In this document: positions 1 to 5,062 of the stretch, in pieces
Position numbering within the stretch: position 1 is the first letter of the stretch
Layout of the letters: the number at the start of each line of letters is the position of its first letter
Source of the DNA: Deinococcales bacterium
Lineage (GTDB): Bacteria > Deinococcota > Deinococci > Deinococcales > Deinococcaceae
Reading direction: 5' to 3'
Length of the DNA: 7,030 nt
Assembly: GCA_025359705.1 (NCBI GenBank)
Contig: JANYFS010000426.1
Location: 1 to 7,030, forward strand
Notes under the pieces: generated by a model
Seen by the model: the letters and a program-made list of their open reading frames with translations, nothing else
Database searches by the model: none
What the model was told of the DNA's origin: nothing
Program-made: the position numbers and the translations under genes

Positions 1-1
1 T

Positions 2-136
2 GACACCTTTATCTTTTCGGGGTATCCTCATCTCGAGGAAGCCCGTTTCTTTGGTGAATTGGTGATGCCTCTATTTAAGGGCGAAAGCGATACGGCTCGA
101 GTGATTTATACCGATTCGGTGGCTCCCACGTCTTAA
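2..136 (+). CDS. ssuD: Alkanesulfonate monooxygenase SsuD-like, C-terminal end (partial)
   Basis: This is the last 44 codons and TAA stop of a gene that begins before the window. The reading frame gives DTFIFSGYPHLEEARFFGEL and then VMPLF, which matches the C-terminal signature of SsuD, the FMNH2-dependent alkanesulfonate monooxygenase of the bacterial luciferase-like (LLM) superfamily (known members carry DTF-SGYPHLEEA followed by a short helix ending in PLL/PLF). Family members release sulfite from C1/C2+ alkanesulfonates using reduced flavin from SsuE, in the cytoplasm, during sulfur starvation. Only the tail is visible, so active-site residues cannot be checked. Two CTCGAG copies lie inside (32 and 96). 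The gene faces a TSUP-family transporter on the other strand, which fits a sulfonate/sulfite theme. A related LLM monooxygenase is the main alternative. Confidence 0.8.
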   Translation, partial: DTFIFSGYPHLEEARFFGELVMPLFKGESDTARVIYTDSVAPTS

Positions 137-221
137 CTTAGCCCTGAACCACCTTCCAAGATTTAACATTTCTCGAGCCTTTATCAAAAATCACACCTAC
201 TTTTTAGGTACAAGCCTGCAC

Positions 222-254
222 AGTAAATTATTTGAGCGCGACAATTAATTTACT
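222..254. terminator. AT-rich inverted repeat between convergent genes
   Basis: AGTAAATTA (222-230) and TAATTTACT (246-254) are perfect 9-base complements around a 15-base loop. The repeat sits in the 117-bp gap between the convergent ssuD-like and TSUP genes and touches the TSUP stop codon. A bidirectional terminator would be expected here, but the stem is almost all A-T and lacks a clean T run, so function is uncertain. Nothing else is evident in 137-221 apart from a CTCGAG at 172. Confidence 0.3.
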
Positions 255-1033
255 CAATGCAAAATAATCAAACGCAAAACCACCAATACCACAATAAATA
301 CATAAATGATTTTAACAAATGCGCTACCTTTGAGAATTGCCAAACGTGCCCCCAAAGCTGAACCCAAAGCATTGGCAATTCCCATAGGTAAACCGATGAT
401 AAACAGCATTTGACCACTGAACAAAAATAAAATAAATGCTCCCAAATTGGTGCTAAAGTTAATCAGTTTAGAATTTCCACTACCCGTAACAAAATCAAAC
501 CCCAAAAAGCGCACAAACAGAAACATTAAAAAGGTTCCTGTTCCTGGACCAAAAGAACCGTCATAGACTCCAATTACGAGCGCACCAAAGCCGCCAATGA
601 TTAAAGTACGGCGGGTAAGCCCTTGGTAGTGGTTCTCGAGGCCCATTTTTTTATTGCTAACTACCAAAATACCGACCAAAATAATCAGGCCCGCCACCAC
701 ATAATGAAACAGGGATTCGTTTTTAAAACCCAACACCAACTGTGCGCCCAAGGCGCTGCCCAAAACTGCAATCAGGGCCATCCGCCAGACTAAGGGTAAA
801 TCCACCTTTTTTTGGCGTAAAAAAGTAATCGAGGCGGTCAAACTACCAAAAATCGCCAAGAGTTTGTTGGTTGCCACCGATTGGGCAGGGGTCAGGCCCA
901 TGATAAAAAGTGCGGGTAGGGTAATTACCCCGCCGCCGCCTGCAATGGCATCAACCAAACCCGCCAAAAATGCCAGTGGGATACCGTAAATCAGACCACT
1001 GATATGCTCGAAACCGGGAAACTGTTCAAACAC
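254..1033 (-). CDS. TSUP (TauE/SafE, YfcA-like) membrane transporter
   Basis: A 259-residue, very hydrophobic protein with about eight membrane segments. It shows the two-repeat plan of the TSUP family: a first-half motif GLVDAIAGGGGVITLPALF (residues ~25-43) followed by QSVATNKL, and a second-half motif IGVYDGSFGPGTGTFLMF (~154-171) followed by SGNSKLINFSTN. The closest family pattern I recognise is E. coli YfcA (DSIAGGGG, ATNKL). TSUP members export or import small anions such as sulfite, sulfoacetate or thiosulfate; the substrate here is not readable from sequence. The GTG start at 1033 overlaps the TAG stop of the upstream epimerase gene (TAGTG), indicating translational coupling, and length agrees with YfcA. 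Position opposite an SsuD-like gene suggests sulfite or sulfonate transport (inference). It holds only one CTCGAG (635), the poorest gene in the window. Confidence 0.88.
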   Translation of the reverse strand: MFEQFPGFEHISGLIYGIPLAFLAGLVDAIAGGGGVITLPALFIMGLTPAQSVATNKLLAIFGSLTASITFLRQKKVDLPLVWRMALIAVLGSALGAQLVLGFKNESLFHYVVAGLIILVGILVVSNKKMGLENHYQGLTRRTLIIGGFGALVIGVYDGSFGPGTGTFLMFLFVRFLGFDFVTGSGNSKLINFSTNLGAFILFLFSGQMLFIIGLPMGIANALGSALGARLAILKGSAFVKIIYVFIVVLVVLRLIILH

Positions 1034-2136
1034 TAGTTTGATTCCGAGTTTGATTCCGAGTGTGATTCCAAGGGCGTTTCAGCTTGGGCAAGCCAGCACT
1101 CGAGGGCATCAATTTCTTGCTCTGCGCTTAAGCCCACTGTGGGCGCGGAAGTTTGAGCATCCCACTCTAGCAAATGCCGCACAGTCTCCTCGAGCGGGCG
1201 AAATTCAAAACCCACCGCTTTGGCTCGAGCGTTGGGAACCCGCAGATATGCAGCACTTTCTCCGCTCGAGTCGATCCACATCGGGAAAGGTGTGCCTGCT
1301 GAAAGGTGGGTTTCAACAAATGCCGAATCCAAAATCACCGCTTCGATCTTGTTTTGGGTATGTGCCTCGATTTCGGAAACCAAATCACCCCAAGTTATGG
1401 GGTCTCGAGCAAGGTTGAAAATCCCGTGCAGATTGCACTCGAGGGCGAGCAGGGCAAAATCCGCATGATCGCGGGCATCCACAAATTGCAACGCATTGGA
1501 AAGTGGCCCAGGGAAAACTCGAGCGCTACCTTGTATTGAACCCTGTATTGAACCCTGTGTTAAATCTTGGGTTAAACGATGAATCCAAGAGCTGAAGCGC
1601 TGGGTATAGTCGTGCGAGCCGACTACAAAATGTGGGCGCAAAATACATACACGGTTGGGGATCTCTTGCAGCAAAAGCAGTTCGCAAGCCCGTTTTAGTG
1701 GCCCATAGGTTGCGTTTGTCACCTCGAGCGCGTCCCAATTGGGTTCTGAAGTGCTGCCATGTTCCTCAAAGTTCGCGGTAATTTCGGGATCATAGACCGA
1801 AATGGTGGATACAAACAGATAATTTTGGAAGTCTACCGTATCTAAAACCCGCTGGATTTGATGCGGGAAATACCCCGAAACGTCCACCACTGCGTCAAAT
1901 ACCTGCCCCTCGAGGGCGATCAGGGGTTCATTGCGGTCGGCTTGAAGGTGGTGGCACATTGGGGATTCCGCAAAAGGGCTTTCCAATTGCCCTCGAGTCA
2001 GCAACGTGACCTGATGCCCCGCCTGCAAAAAACGTTCCACCATATGCCGCCCCACAAAACGGGTTCCGCCCAGCACTAACAGTTTTAGAGGTGGTTTTGG
2101 ATCTTGATTCAGCACTTGACTCACCATTTGATTCAT
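1033..2136 (-). CDS. NAD(P)-dependent epimerase/dehydratase (extended SDR family)
   Basis: A 367-residue soluble protein. Residues ~18-30 (KLLVLGGTRFVG) form the first beta strand and glycine-rich NAD(P)-binding loop of the extended short-chain dehydrogenase/reductase fold. DVSGY (85-89), FVSTISVY (108-115) and Y144-GPL-K148 supply the expected active-site strand and catalytic YxxxK. RPHFVVG (167-173) and FVDARDHADF (218-227) are typical of sugar-nucleotide-epimerase-like proteins. The C-terminal GLSAEQEIDALECWLA matches a tail common in 'NAD-dependent epimerase/dehydratase' proteins of Deinococcota and Actinobacteria. The substrate is unknown. Two stretches are low complexity and encoded by 12-bp tandem repeats: TQGSIQGSIQGSA (~194-205) and the last residues ESHSESNSESN. 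I chose ATG 2136 because a -10-like TAAACT ends six bases upstream; ATG 2127 is an alternative. No Shine-Dalgarno sequence is seen. The gene is the first of a unit with the TSUP gene. Confidence 0.85.
   Translation of the reverse strand: MNQMVSQVLNQDPKPPLKLLVLGGTRFVGRHMVERFLQAGHQVTLLTRGQLESPFAESPMCHHLQADRNEPLIALEGQVFDAVVDVSGYFPHQIQRVLDTVDFQNYLFVSTISVYDPEITANFEEHGSTSEPNWDALEVTNATYGPLKRACELLLLQEIPNRVCILRPHFVVGSHDYTQRFSSWIHRLTQDLTQGSIQGSIQGSARVFPGPLSNALQFVDARDHADFALLALECNLHGIFNLARDPITWGDLVSEIEAHTQNKIEAVILDSAFVETHLSAGTPFPMWIDSSGESAAYLRVPNARAKAVGFEFRPLEETVRHLLEWDAQTSAPTVGLSAEQEIDALECWLAQAETPLESHSESNSESN
1036..1071 (-). repeat. 12-bp tandem repeat, three copies, at the epimerase 3' end
   Basis: Read on the minus strand, TTGGAATCACAC, TCGGAATCAAAC, TCGGAATCAAAC follow each other directly before the TAG stop. 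They encode LESH-SESN-SESN. The last two units are identical. The array ends exactly at the stop/start junction with the TSUP gene, so this disordered tail appears to be a slippage expansion outside the folded domain. Confidence 0.9.
1534..1581 (-). repeat. 12-bp tandem repeat inside the epimerase gene
   Basis: On the plus strand TATTGAACCCTG occurs twice in tandem (1534-1545, 1546-1557), followed by two degenerate 12-bp units (TGTTAAATCTTG, GGTTAAACGATG). The encoded protein reads HRLT-QDLT-QGSI-QGSI-QG, a four-residue period. Two copies are identical and two have drifted, which looks like an in-frame expansion of differing ages in a surface loop between the active-site region and the VDARDHADF motif. 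Confidence 0.85.
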
Positions 2137-2148
2137 ATCTCGAGTTTA
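2137..2148 (-). promoter_or_regulatory. Candidate leaderless promoter (-10) of the epimerase gene
   Basis: On the minus strand TAAACT (2148-2143) fits the TANNNT -10 pattern and is followed by exactly six bases before ATG 2136, which would place the transcription start at or next to the A of the start codon. There is no Shine-Dalgarno sequence. No clear -35 was found. A CTCGAG (2139-2144) overlaps the last two bases of the -10 element and the gap to ATG. Confidence 0.5.
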
Positions 2149-2162
2149 GCGCATCCCCTTGC

Positions 2163-2186
2163 TCAGTGGATTATTCAGTGGATTGT
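2163..2186. repeat. 12-bp tandem duplication in the divergent intergenic region
   Basis: TCAGTGGATTAT is followed directly by TCAGTGGATTGT, differing at one base. The pair lies between the two divergent starts and could be a doubled operator half or simple slippage; the sequence does not decide between these. Confidence 0.7.
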
Positions 2187-2229
2187 GTGGCGGGGTATGC
2201 ACTGCTTTTTAATTTGGTCGTTCAAACGG

Positions 2230-2241
2230 TATAATCCAACC
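2230..2241 (+). promoter_or_regulatory. Leaderless promoter (-10 TATAAT) of the methyltransferase gene
   Basis: A perfect TATAAT (2230-2235) is followed by six bases and then ATG at 2242. Standard -10 to start-site spacing places transcription initiation on or next to the A of ATG, so the mRNA would be leaderless. No Shine-Dalgarno sequence precedes the ATG, and no good -35 is visible at 16-18 bp (the stretch there is T-rich). The same spacing is seen for the divergent epimerase gene. Confidence 0.65.
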
Positions 2242-3021
2242 ATGCTCGAGAATCCCATTCACCCCGACAACTTGGTACTTTTGATACACCCACGCTTGCT
2301 TCAACATCTCAAGCCTGGAATGCAAGTGTTGGATTTGGGTTGTGGGGATGGTGCTTTTACTCGAGTGCTGGTCGCTCACGTATTACCGGGGGGCTGTGTG
2401 GTGGGTTTTGATCGAAACCTCCCCCAAAGTCCGAGTATCCTCGAGGAAAGTGTGGCCCACCTCAAATTTATGGCAGGAGATTTTGACCACCTACCGTTCC
2501 AAAACCACTTTGATCTGGTGAGCGCTCGCAAAGTTTTGATGTGGCAGAGCAAGCCATTGGCAACCCTCGAGCAAATGGTGCAGGCCACTGCCCCAGGTGG
2601 AAAAGTAGTGGTGGTGGATGTCTCCAAGCAAGCCGTAGTCTGGAATCCGCCGTTACCCCCCAGCGTGCAAAAATATCACGGAGCCTACTCACGTTGGCGC
2701 TTGGATTTGGGCTTTAATGACGCAATTGGTGAGCATCTTCCCGAACTGTTTCGCAAGGCGGGATTGGTGGAAATCTTGATCGTCCCAGTCTATAAAAAGG
2801 TTTTTCCAAGCGACCCCCATTTCGATCAGGTGGTTGCTAACTGGTTGCCGCACGCGGGTGGCTGGGCCGATCAGGTGGTCTCGAGCGGGTATCTCGATGA
2901 AGGTGAGCGCCAGCAGGCCGAACACGACTTCAATCTGTGGCTCGAGGGAAAATGGCTCGAGGGTGAAGTGGTCAGTATGTTTTCTCCGTTGGTCACAGTA
3001 GAGGGAACGAAGTCTTATTAG
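2242..3021 (+). CDS. Class I SAM-dependent methyltransferase
   Basis: A 259-residue soluble protein. Motif I VLDLGCGDGAFT (residues ~29-40) binds S-adenosylmethionine; the acidic residue ending the second strand is D57 in VVGFDR; FMAGDFDHLPF (~76-86) is the motif II region; FDLVSARKVLM (90-100) and APGGKVVVVDV (117-127) complete the Rossmann-like methyltransferase core. The C-terminal half (~140-259) carries KYHGAYSRWRLDLGFNDAIG, like UbiE/arsenite-type methyltransferases in which a cap region selects substrate. The substrate is unknown. An upstream in-frame ATG at 2104 would add 46 residues, but these would overlap the divergent epimerase gene and the TATAAT promoter, so 2242 is preferred. 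CTCGAG follows the ATG directly, giving Met-Leu-Glu. Seven CTCGAG copies occur, five read as Leu-Glu. Confidence 0.85.
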   Translation: MLENPIHPDNLVLLIHPRLLQHLKPGMQVLDLGCGDGAFTRVLVAHVLPGGCVVGFDRNLPQSPSILEESVAHLKFMAGDFDHLPFQNHFDLVSARKVLMWQSKPLATLEQMVQATAPGGKVVVVDVSKQAVVWNPPLPPSVQKYHGAYSRWRLDLGFNDAIGEHLPELFRKAGLVEILIVPVYKKVFPSDPHFDQVVANWLPHAGGWADQVVSSGYLDEGERQQAEHDFNLWLEGKWLEGEVVSMFSPLVTVEGTKSY

Positions 3022-3050
3022 GTTATAGTTCGCCGCTTAAAAGGTGTCAG

Positions 3051-3082
3051 ATTCTTAACCTCCCAAATTCTTAACCTCCCAA
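3051..3082. repeat. Perfect 16-bp tandem duplication
   Basis: ATTCTTAACCTCCCAA occurs twice back to back with no mismatch, 30 bases after the methyltransferase stop. Identity of both copies suggests a recent duplication. No open frame of note lies here; the rest of 3022-3120 holds only a CTCGAG at 3100. Confidence 0.95.
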
Positions 3083-3120
3083 ACCAAAACAGCAACAATC
3101 TCGAGCCATAGGGTTTGCCC

Positions 3121-3142
3121 AAAAAATCCCCCAATGGGGGGG
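3121..3142 (-). terminator. Possible intrinsic terminator on the minus strand
   Basis: CCCCC (3128-3132), AAT, GGGGG (3136-3140) form a short G-C hairpin. Read on the minus strand it is followed by ATTTTTT (3127-3121), the layout of a Rho-independent terminator. No minus-strand gene precedes it, so if real it would stop antisense transcription coming from the substrate-binding-protein gene. The stem is only five pairs with a three-base loop, so confidence is low. Confidence 0.35.
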
Positions 3143-3162
3143 CATAGCTCGAGGGAAAAGAA

Positions 3163-3190
3163 TTGACATCGCCACGGTTAGAGCTATGAT
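3163..3190 (+). promoter_or_regulatory. Sigma-70-type promoter of the substrate-binding-protein gene
   Basis: A perfect TTGACA (3163-3168) is followed after 16 bp by TATGAT (3185-3190), one mismatch from TATAAT. It points at the gene beginning at 3306 and predicts a start near 3197 and a leader of about 109 bases. A weaker alternative is TAAAAT at 3277-3282 with TTGGTG at 3252, 19 bp apart. This is the best promoter in the window. Confidence 0.7.
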
Positions 3191-3196
3191 AAAGTA

Positions 3197-3305
3197 CCAA
3201 ATAAGACTTTCACAGAAAGAAAAGTGTTGCCGAAGTGAAACCTACAATATCTTGGTGGGTTTTTAGGATTTTGGTCTAAAATCTGTTGTTTGACAGGAGC
3301 ATATC
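3197..3305 (+). other. Predicted 5' leader of the substrate-binding-protein gene
   Basis: About 109 bases lie between the predicted transcription start and the GTG start. It contains a small stem CTTTC-ACA-GAAAG near its beginning and ends with AGGAG (3295-3299), a good Shine-Dalgarno sequence six bases before GTG 3306. I recognise no riboswitch class and see no terminator-like hairpin in it. Confidence 0.4.
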
Positions 3306-4613
3306 GTGAACTACACTTCGCTTAAGATCCGCATCCAATATGATCGCCACCTTAGTTTGTTTTCTACATGTCTGCTGTCTGCAAGTCTGTTGATAGGACT
3401 TGCTTCCACAGCAACGGCGGCAACCTTAAACCTCGAGTGCCAAACCAACGGGGATCAGTACAAAGCCTGTGTTAAATATGCCCAAGTTTGGGCGCAGCGC
3501 ACGGGAAACAAGGTAAACGTCACCGCAGATACCTCCAACTCCTCGAGCGATTCCCTCGAGCGCTACCGTCAACAATTGGAAACAGGCAACTCCACCACCG
3601 ATGTTTTTGCCATCGATGTGGTATGGCCCAGCTTGTTGGGGGAGTATCTGCTGGATCTAACCCCGTATTTGAAAAACTCCGACAAAACACCTTTCTTTAA
3701 AAATATGCTTAACAACAACGCTCGAGACGGTAAACTGATCGCGTTACCTTGGTATTCAGATGCGGGTTTGCTCTATTACCGCACCGATTTACTCGAGAAG
3801 TACGGTTATAAAGCCCCGCCGGTCACTTGGCTAGAGTTGTTTGAAATGGCAAATAAGATTCAAACGGGTGAACGTGTTGCCAATGCCGATTTTGCAGGAT
3901 ACTTGAGCCATCAGAACCCCAACGAAGGTTTTACCTGCATTGCACTCGAGTGGATTTCCAGTTATGGCGGCGGAAACATTGTAGATTACAATGGCAAAGT
4001 AACCGTGAACAATAAAAGTTCACAAGATGCCCTCGAGCTGTTTGCTTCGCAGCTTAAAAAAGTTTCACCCGCCAACTCGAGCAACTATACAGGTGCTGAT
4101 ATTCGTAAAATCTGGCAAGCGGGCAACGGAGCTTTTATGCGCGACTGGCCTATTTCCTATACTCAAACCAAAGCAGGCCGTTTGGCGAATAAATTTGCAG
4201 TGGCAGTATTGCCCAGAGGTGGAGTGGGTGGAAAACATGCTGCCACTTTGGGAGGTTGGCAATTGGCTGCCAACAAGAATACCAAATCACCCAAAGAAGC
4301 TGCCGATCTTATCCGCTTTTTGACTTCCAGTGAAATACAAAAAGAACGCATTGCCGAAGGTGCTTTGCCAACTATCAAAGGCTTATACCAAAACAAAGAT
4401 GTTCTTAAAGCTGCCCCTTATTTGGCAGATCTTTTTGAAGCCTACAACAGCACAGTCAACCGCCCGTCTGCCGTTACGGGTAAAAGATATACCGATGTTT
4501 CAGAAGCCTTCAGAAATGGAATTACTGATATTATTCAAGGCAAAATCCCTGTCAAAGAAGGCTTGGTTAAGCTCGAGGCGGATTTAAACAAAATTAAAGG
4601 CGCAGGCTGGTAA
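3306..4613 (+). CDS. Sugar ABC transporter substrate-binding protein (trehalose/maltose-binding type)
   Basis: A 435-residue secreted protein. Residues 1-39 form a Sec signal peptide with a long basic n-region, hydrophobic core SLFSTCLLSASLLIGLAS and an ATAA/TL cleavage site; no lipobox is seen. The mature protein matches the family-1 carbohydrate-binding proteins of the ThuE/trehalose-maltose group: paired cysteines C45 and C55 early on, TDVFAIDVVWPSLLGEYLLDL (98-118), LPWYSDAGLLYYRTDLLEKYG (147-167), GAFMRDWP (275-282), GGWQLA (316-321), and RPSAVTGKRYTDVSEAF (386-402) near the end. It should deliver an oligosaccharide to an inner-membrane ABC permease. No permease or ATPase gene adjoins, so it is an orphan or its partners lie elsewhere. 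The start is GTG, supported by AGGAG six bases upstream and by the signal peptide. Nine CTCGAG copies are present, but only one lies in the last 530 bases. Confidence 0.9.
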   Translation: MNYTSLKIRIQYDRHLSLFSTCLLSASLLIGLASTATAATLNLECQTNGDQYKACVKYAQVWAQRTGNKVNVTADTSNSSSDSLERYRQQLETGNSTTDVFAIDVVWPSLLGEYLLDLTPYLKNSDKTPFFKNMLNNNARDGKLIALPWYSDAGLLYYRTDLLEKYGYKAPPVTWLELFEMANKIQTGERVANADFAGYLSHQNPNEGFTCIALEWISSYGGGNIVDYNGKVTVNNKSSQDALELFASQLKKVSPANSSNYTGADIRKIWQAGNGAFMRDWPISYTQTKAGRLANKFAVAVLPRGGVGGKHAATLGGWQLAANKNTKSPKEAADLIRFLTSSEIQKERIAEGALPTIKGLYQNKDVLKAAPYLADLFEAYNSTVNRPSAVTGKRYTDVSEAFRNGITDIIQGKIPVKEGLVKLEADLNKIKGAGW

Positions 4614-4660
4614 CAATTTGATTTAAAGATAAACTAAAGCTATTTATAACAACTCAGCAC

Positions 4661-4680
4661 CAAAAATGCACTTATTTTTG
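4661..4680 (+). terminator. Weak hairpin after the substrate-binding-protein gene
   Basis: CAAAAAT (4661-4667) and ATTTTTG (4674-4680) pair around the loop GCACTT, 48 bases after the stop. The T-rich right arm gives it a terminator-like look in either direction, but the stem has a single G-C pair, so it is a tentative call. Confidence 0.35.
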
Positions 4681-4786
4681 TATTTATATCCTTTGTTTGC
4701 TTGGATTACCGTATCAGGTGGGTTGCTTTGTATTCTTTGAGGAACAACTCCTAGAATGATAGATTAAAAATCCGTTTATTATTTAG

Positions 4787-4819
4787 ACACATGCTCTAAG
4801 GGATTCCTCGAGCATGTGT
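4787..4819. repeat. 10-bp perfect inverted repeat including a CTCGAG
   Basis: ACACATGCTC (4787-4796) and GAGCATGTGT (4810-4819) are perfect complements around a 13-base loop. The right arm begins inside the CTCGAG at 4807. No T run follows, so it is more likely an operator or an RNA structure than an intrinsic terminator. Confidence 0.7.
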
Positions 4820-4844
4820 ATCTTCTTGGAATATTCTTCAATAC

Positions 4845-4861
4845 CTTTGTGTATTACAAAG
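4845..4861. repeat. Operator-like inverted repeat CTTTGT-N5-ACAAAG
   Basis: A 17-bp dyad (CTTTGT, GTATT, ACAAAG) with a small centre, the size expected of a dimeric repressor site. It lies about 200 bases before the secreted-protein gene. The binding protein is unknown, and chance occurrence in an AT-rich gap is possible. Confidence 0.35.
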
Positions 4862-5001
4862 TGAACTCGAGGCAAAGAAAACTCGAGATTCAGGCGGCGT
4901 GGCGAACTCGAGGGCAGTGTACTGGATCATCAGCCTGCTCTACTCGAGTTCTGAACATGGTGTTGTCTGGATGCACACACCTCTCTTGCATACTTTGTTT
5001 C

Positions 5002-5036
5002 AGGTGAAGGGGAGAACACCAACCGATCTCTCACCT
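5002..5036 (+). promoter_or_regulatory. Leader hairpin just before the secreted-protein gene
   Basis: AGGTGA (5002-5007) pairs with TCACCT (5031-5036), and inside it GAGA (5012-5015) pairs with TCTC (5027-5030) after a 4-base bulge. It ends 14 bases before the Shine-Dalgarno sequence AGGAG (5051-5055). It could modulate translation or mRNA stability; no known element is recognised. Confidence 0.35.
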
Positions 5037-5062
5037 ACAACCTCACCCATAGGAGAAACAAC

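Larger units (their letters stand above)
4614..5062. other. 449-bp intergenic region rich in CTCGAG and inverted repeats
   Basis: No convincing gene. A GTG-initiated frame at 4816-5007 has no ribosome binding site and an unconvincing composition. The region holds the weak hairpin at 4661-4680, inverted repeats at 4787-4819 and 4845-4861, a leader hairpin at 5002-5036, and five CTCGAG copies within 142 bp (4807, 4866, 4882, 4907, 4943). A possible but poor promoter is TTGAGG (4737-4742), 17 bp, TAGATT (4760-4765). It would give a leader of about 290 bases for the gene at 5063. Confidence 0.6.

Noticed and set aside
1038..1468. Plus-strand open frames across the epimerase gene
   Set aside because: They lie opposite a well-supported enzyme gene and have no recognisable protein content.
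2104..2241. 46-residue N-terminal extension of the methyltransferase from ATG 2104
   Set aside because: It would overlap the divergent epimerase coding sequence and include the TATAAT promoter; the extension has no methyltransferase features.
4787..4819. Inverted repeat as an insertion-sequence end
   Set aside because: No transposase frame, no second matching end and no target duplication seen.
4816..5007. 63-residue frame starting with GTG in the large gap
   Set aside because: No ribosome binding site, its start lies in an inverted repeat, and residue composition does not resemble a protein family; treated as non-coding.
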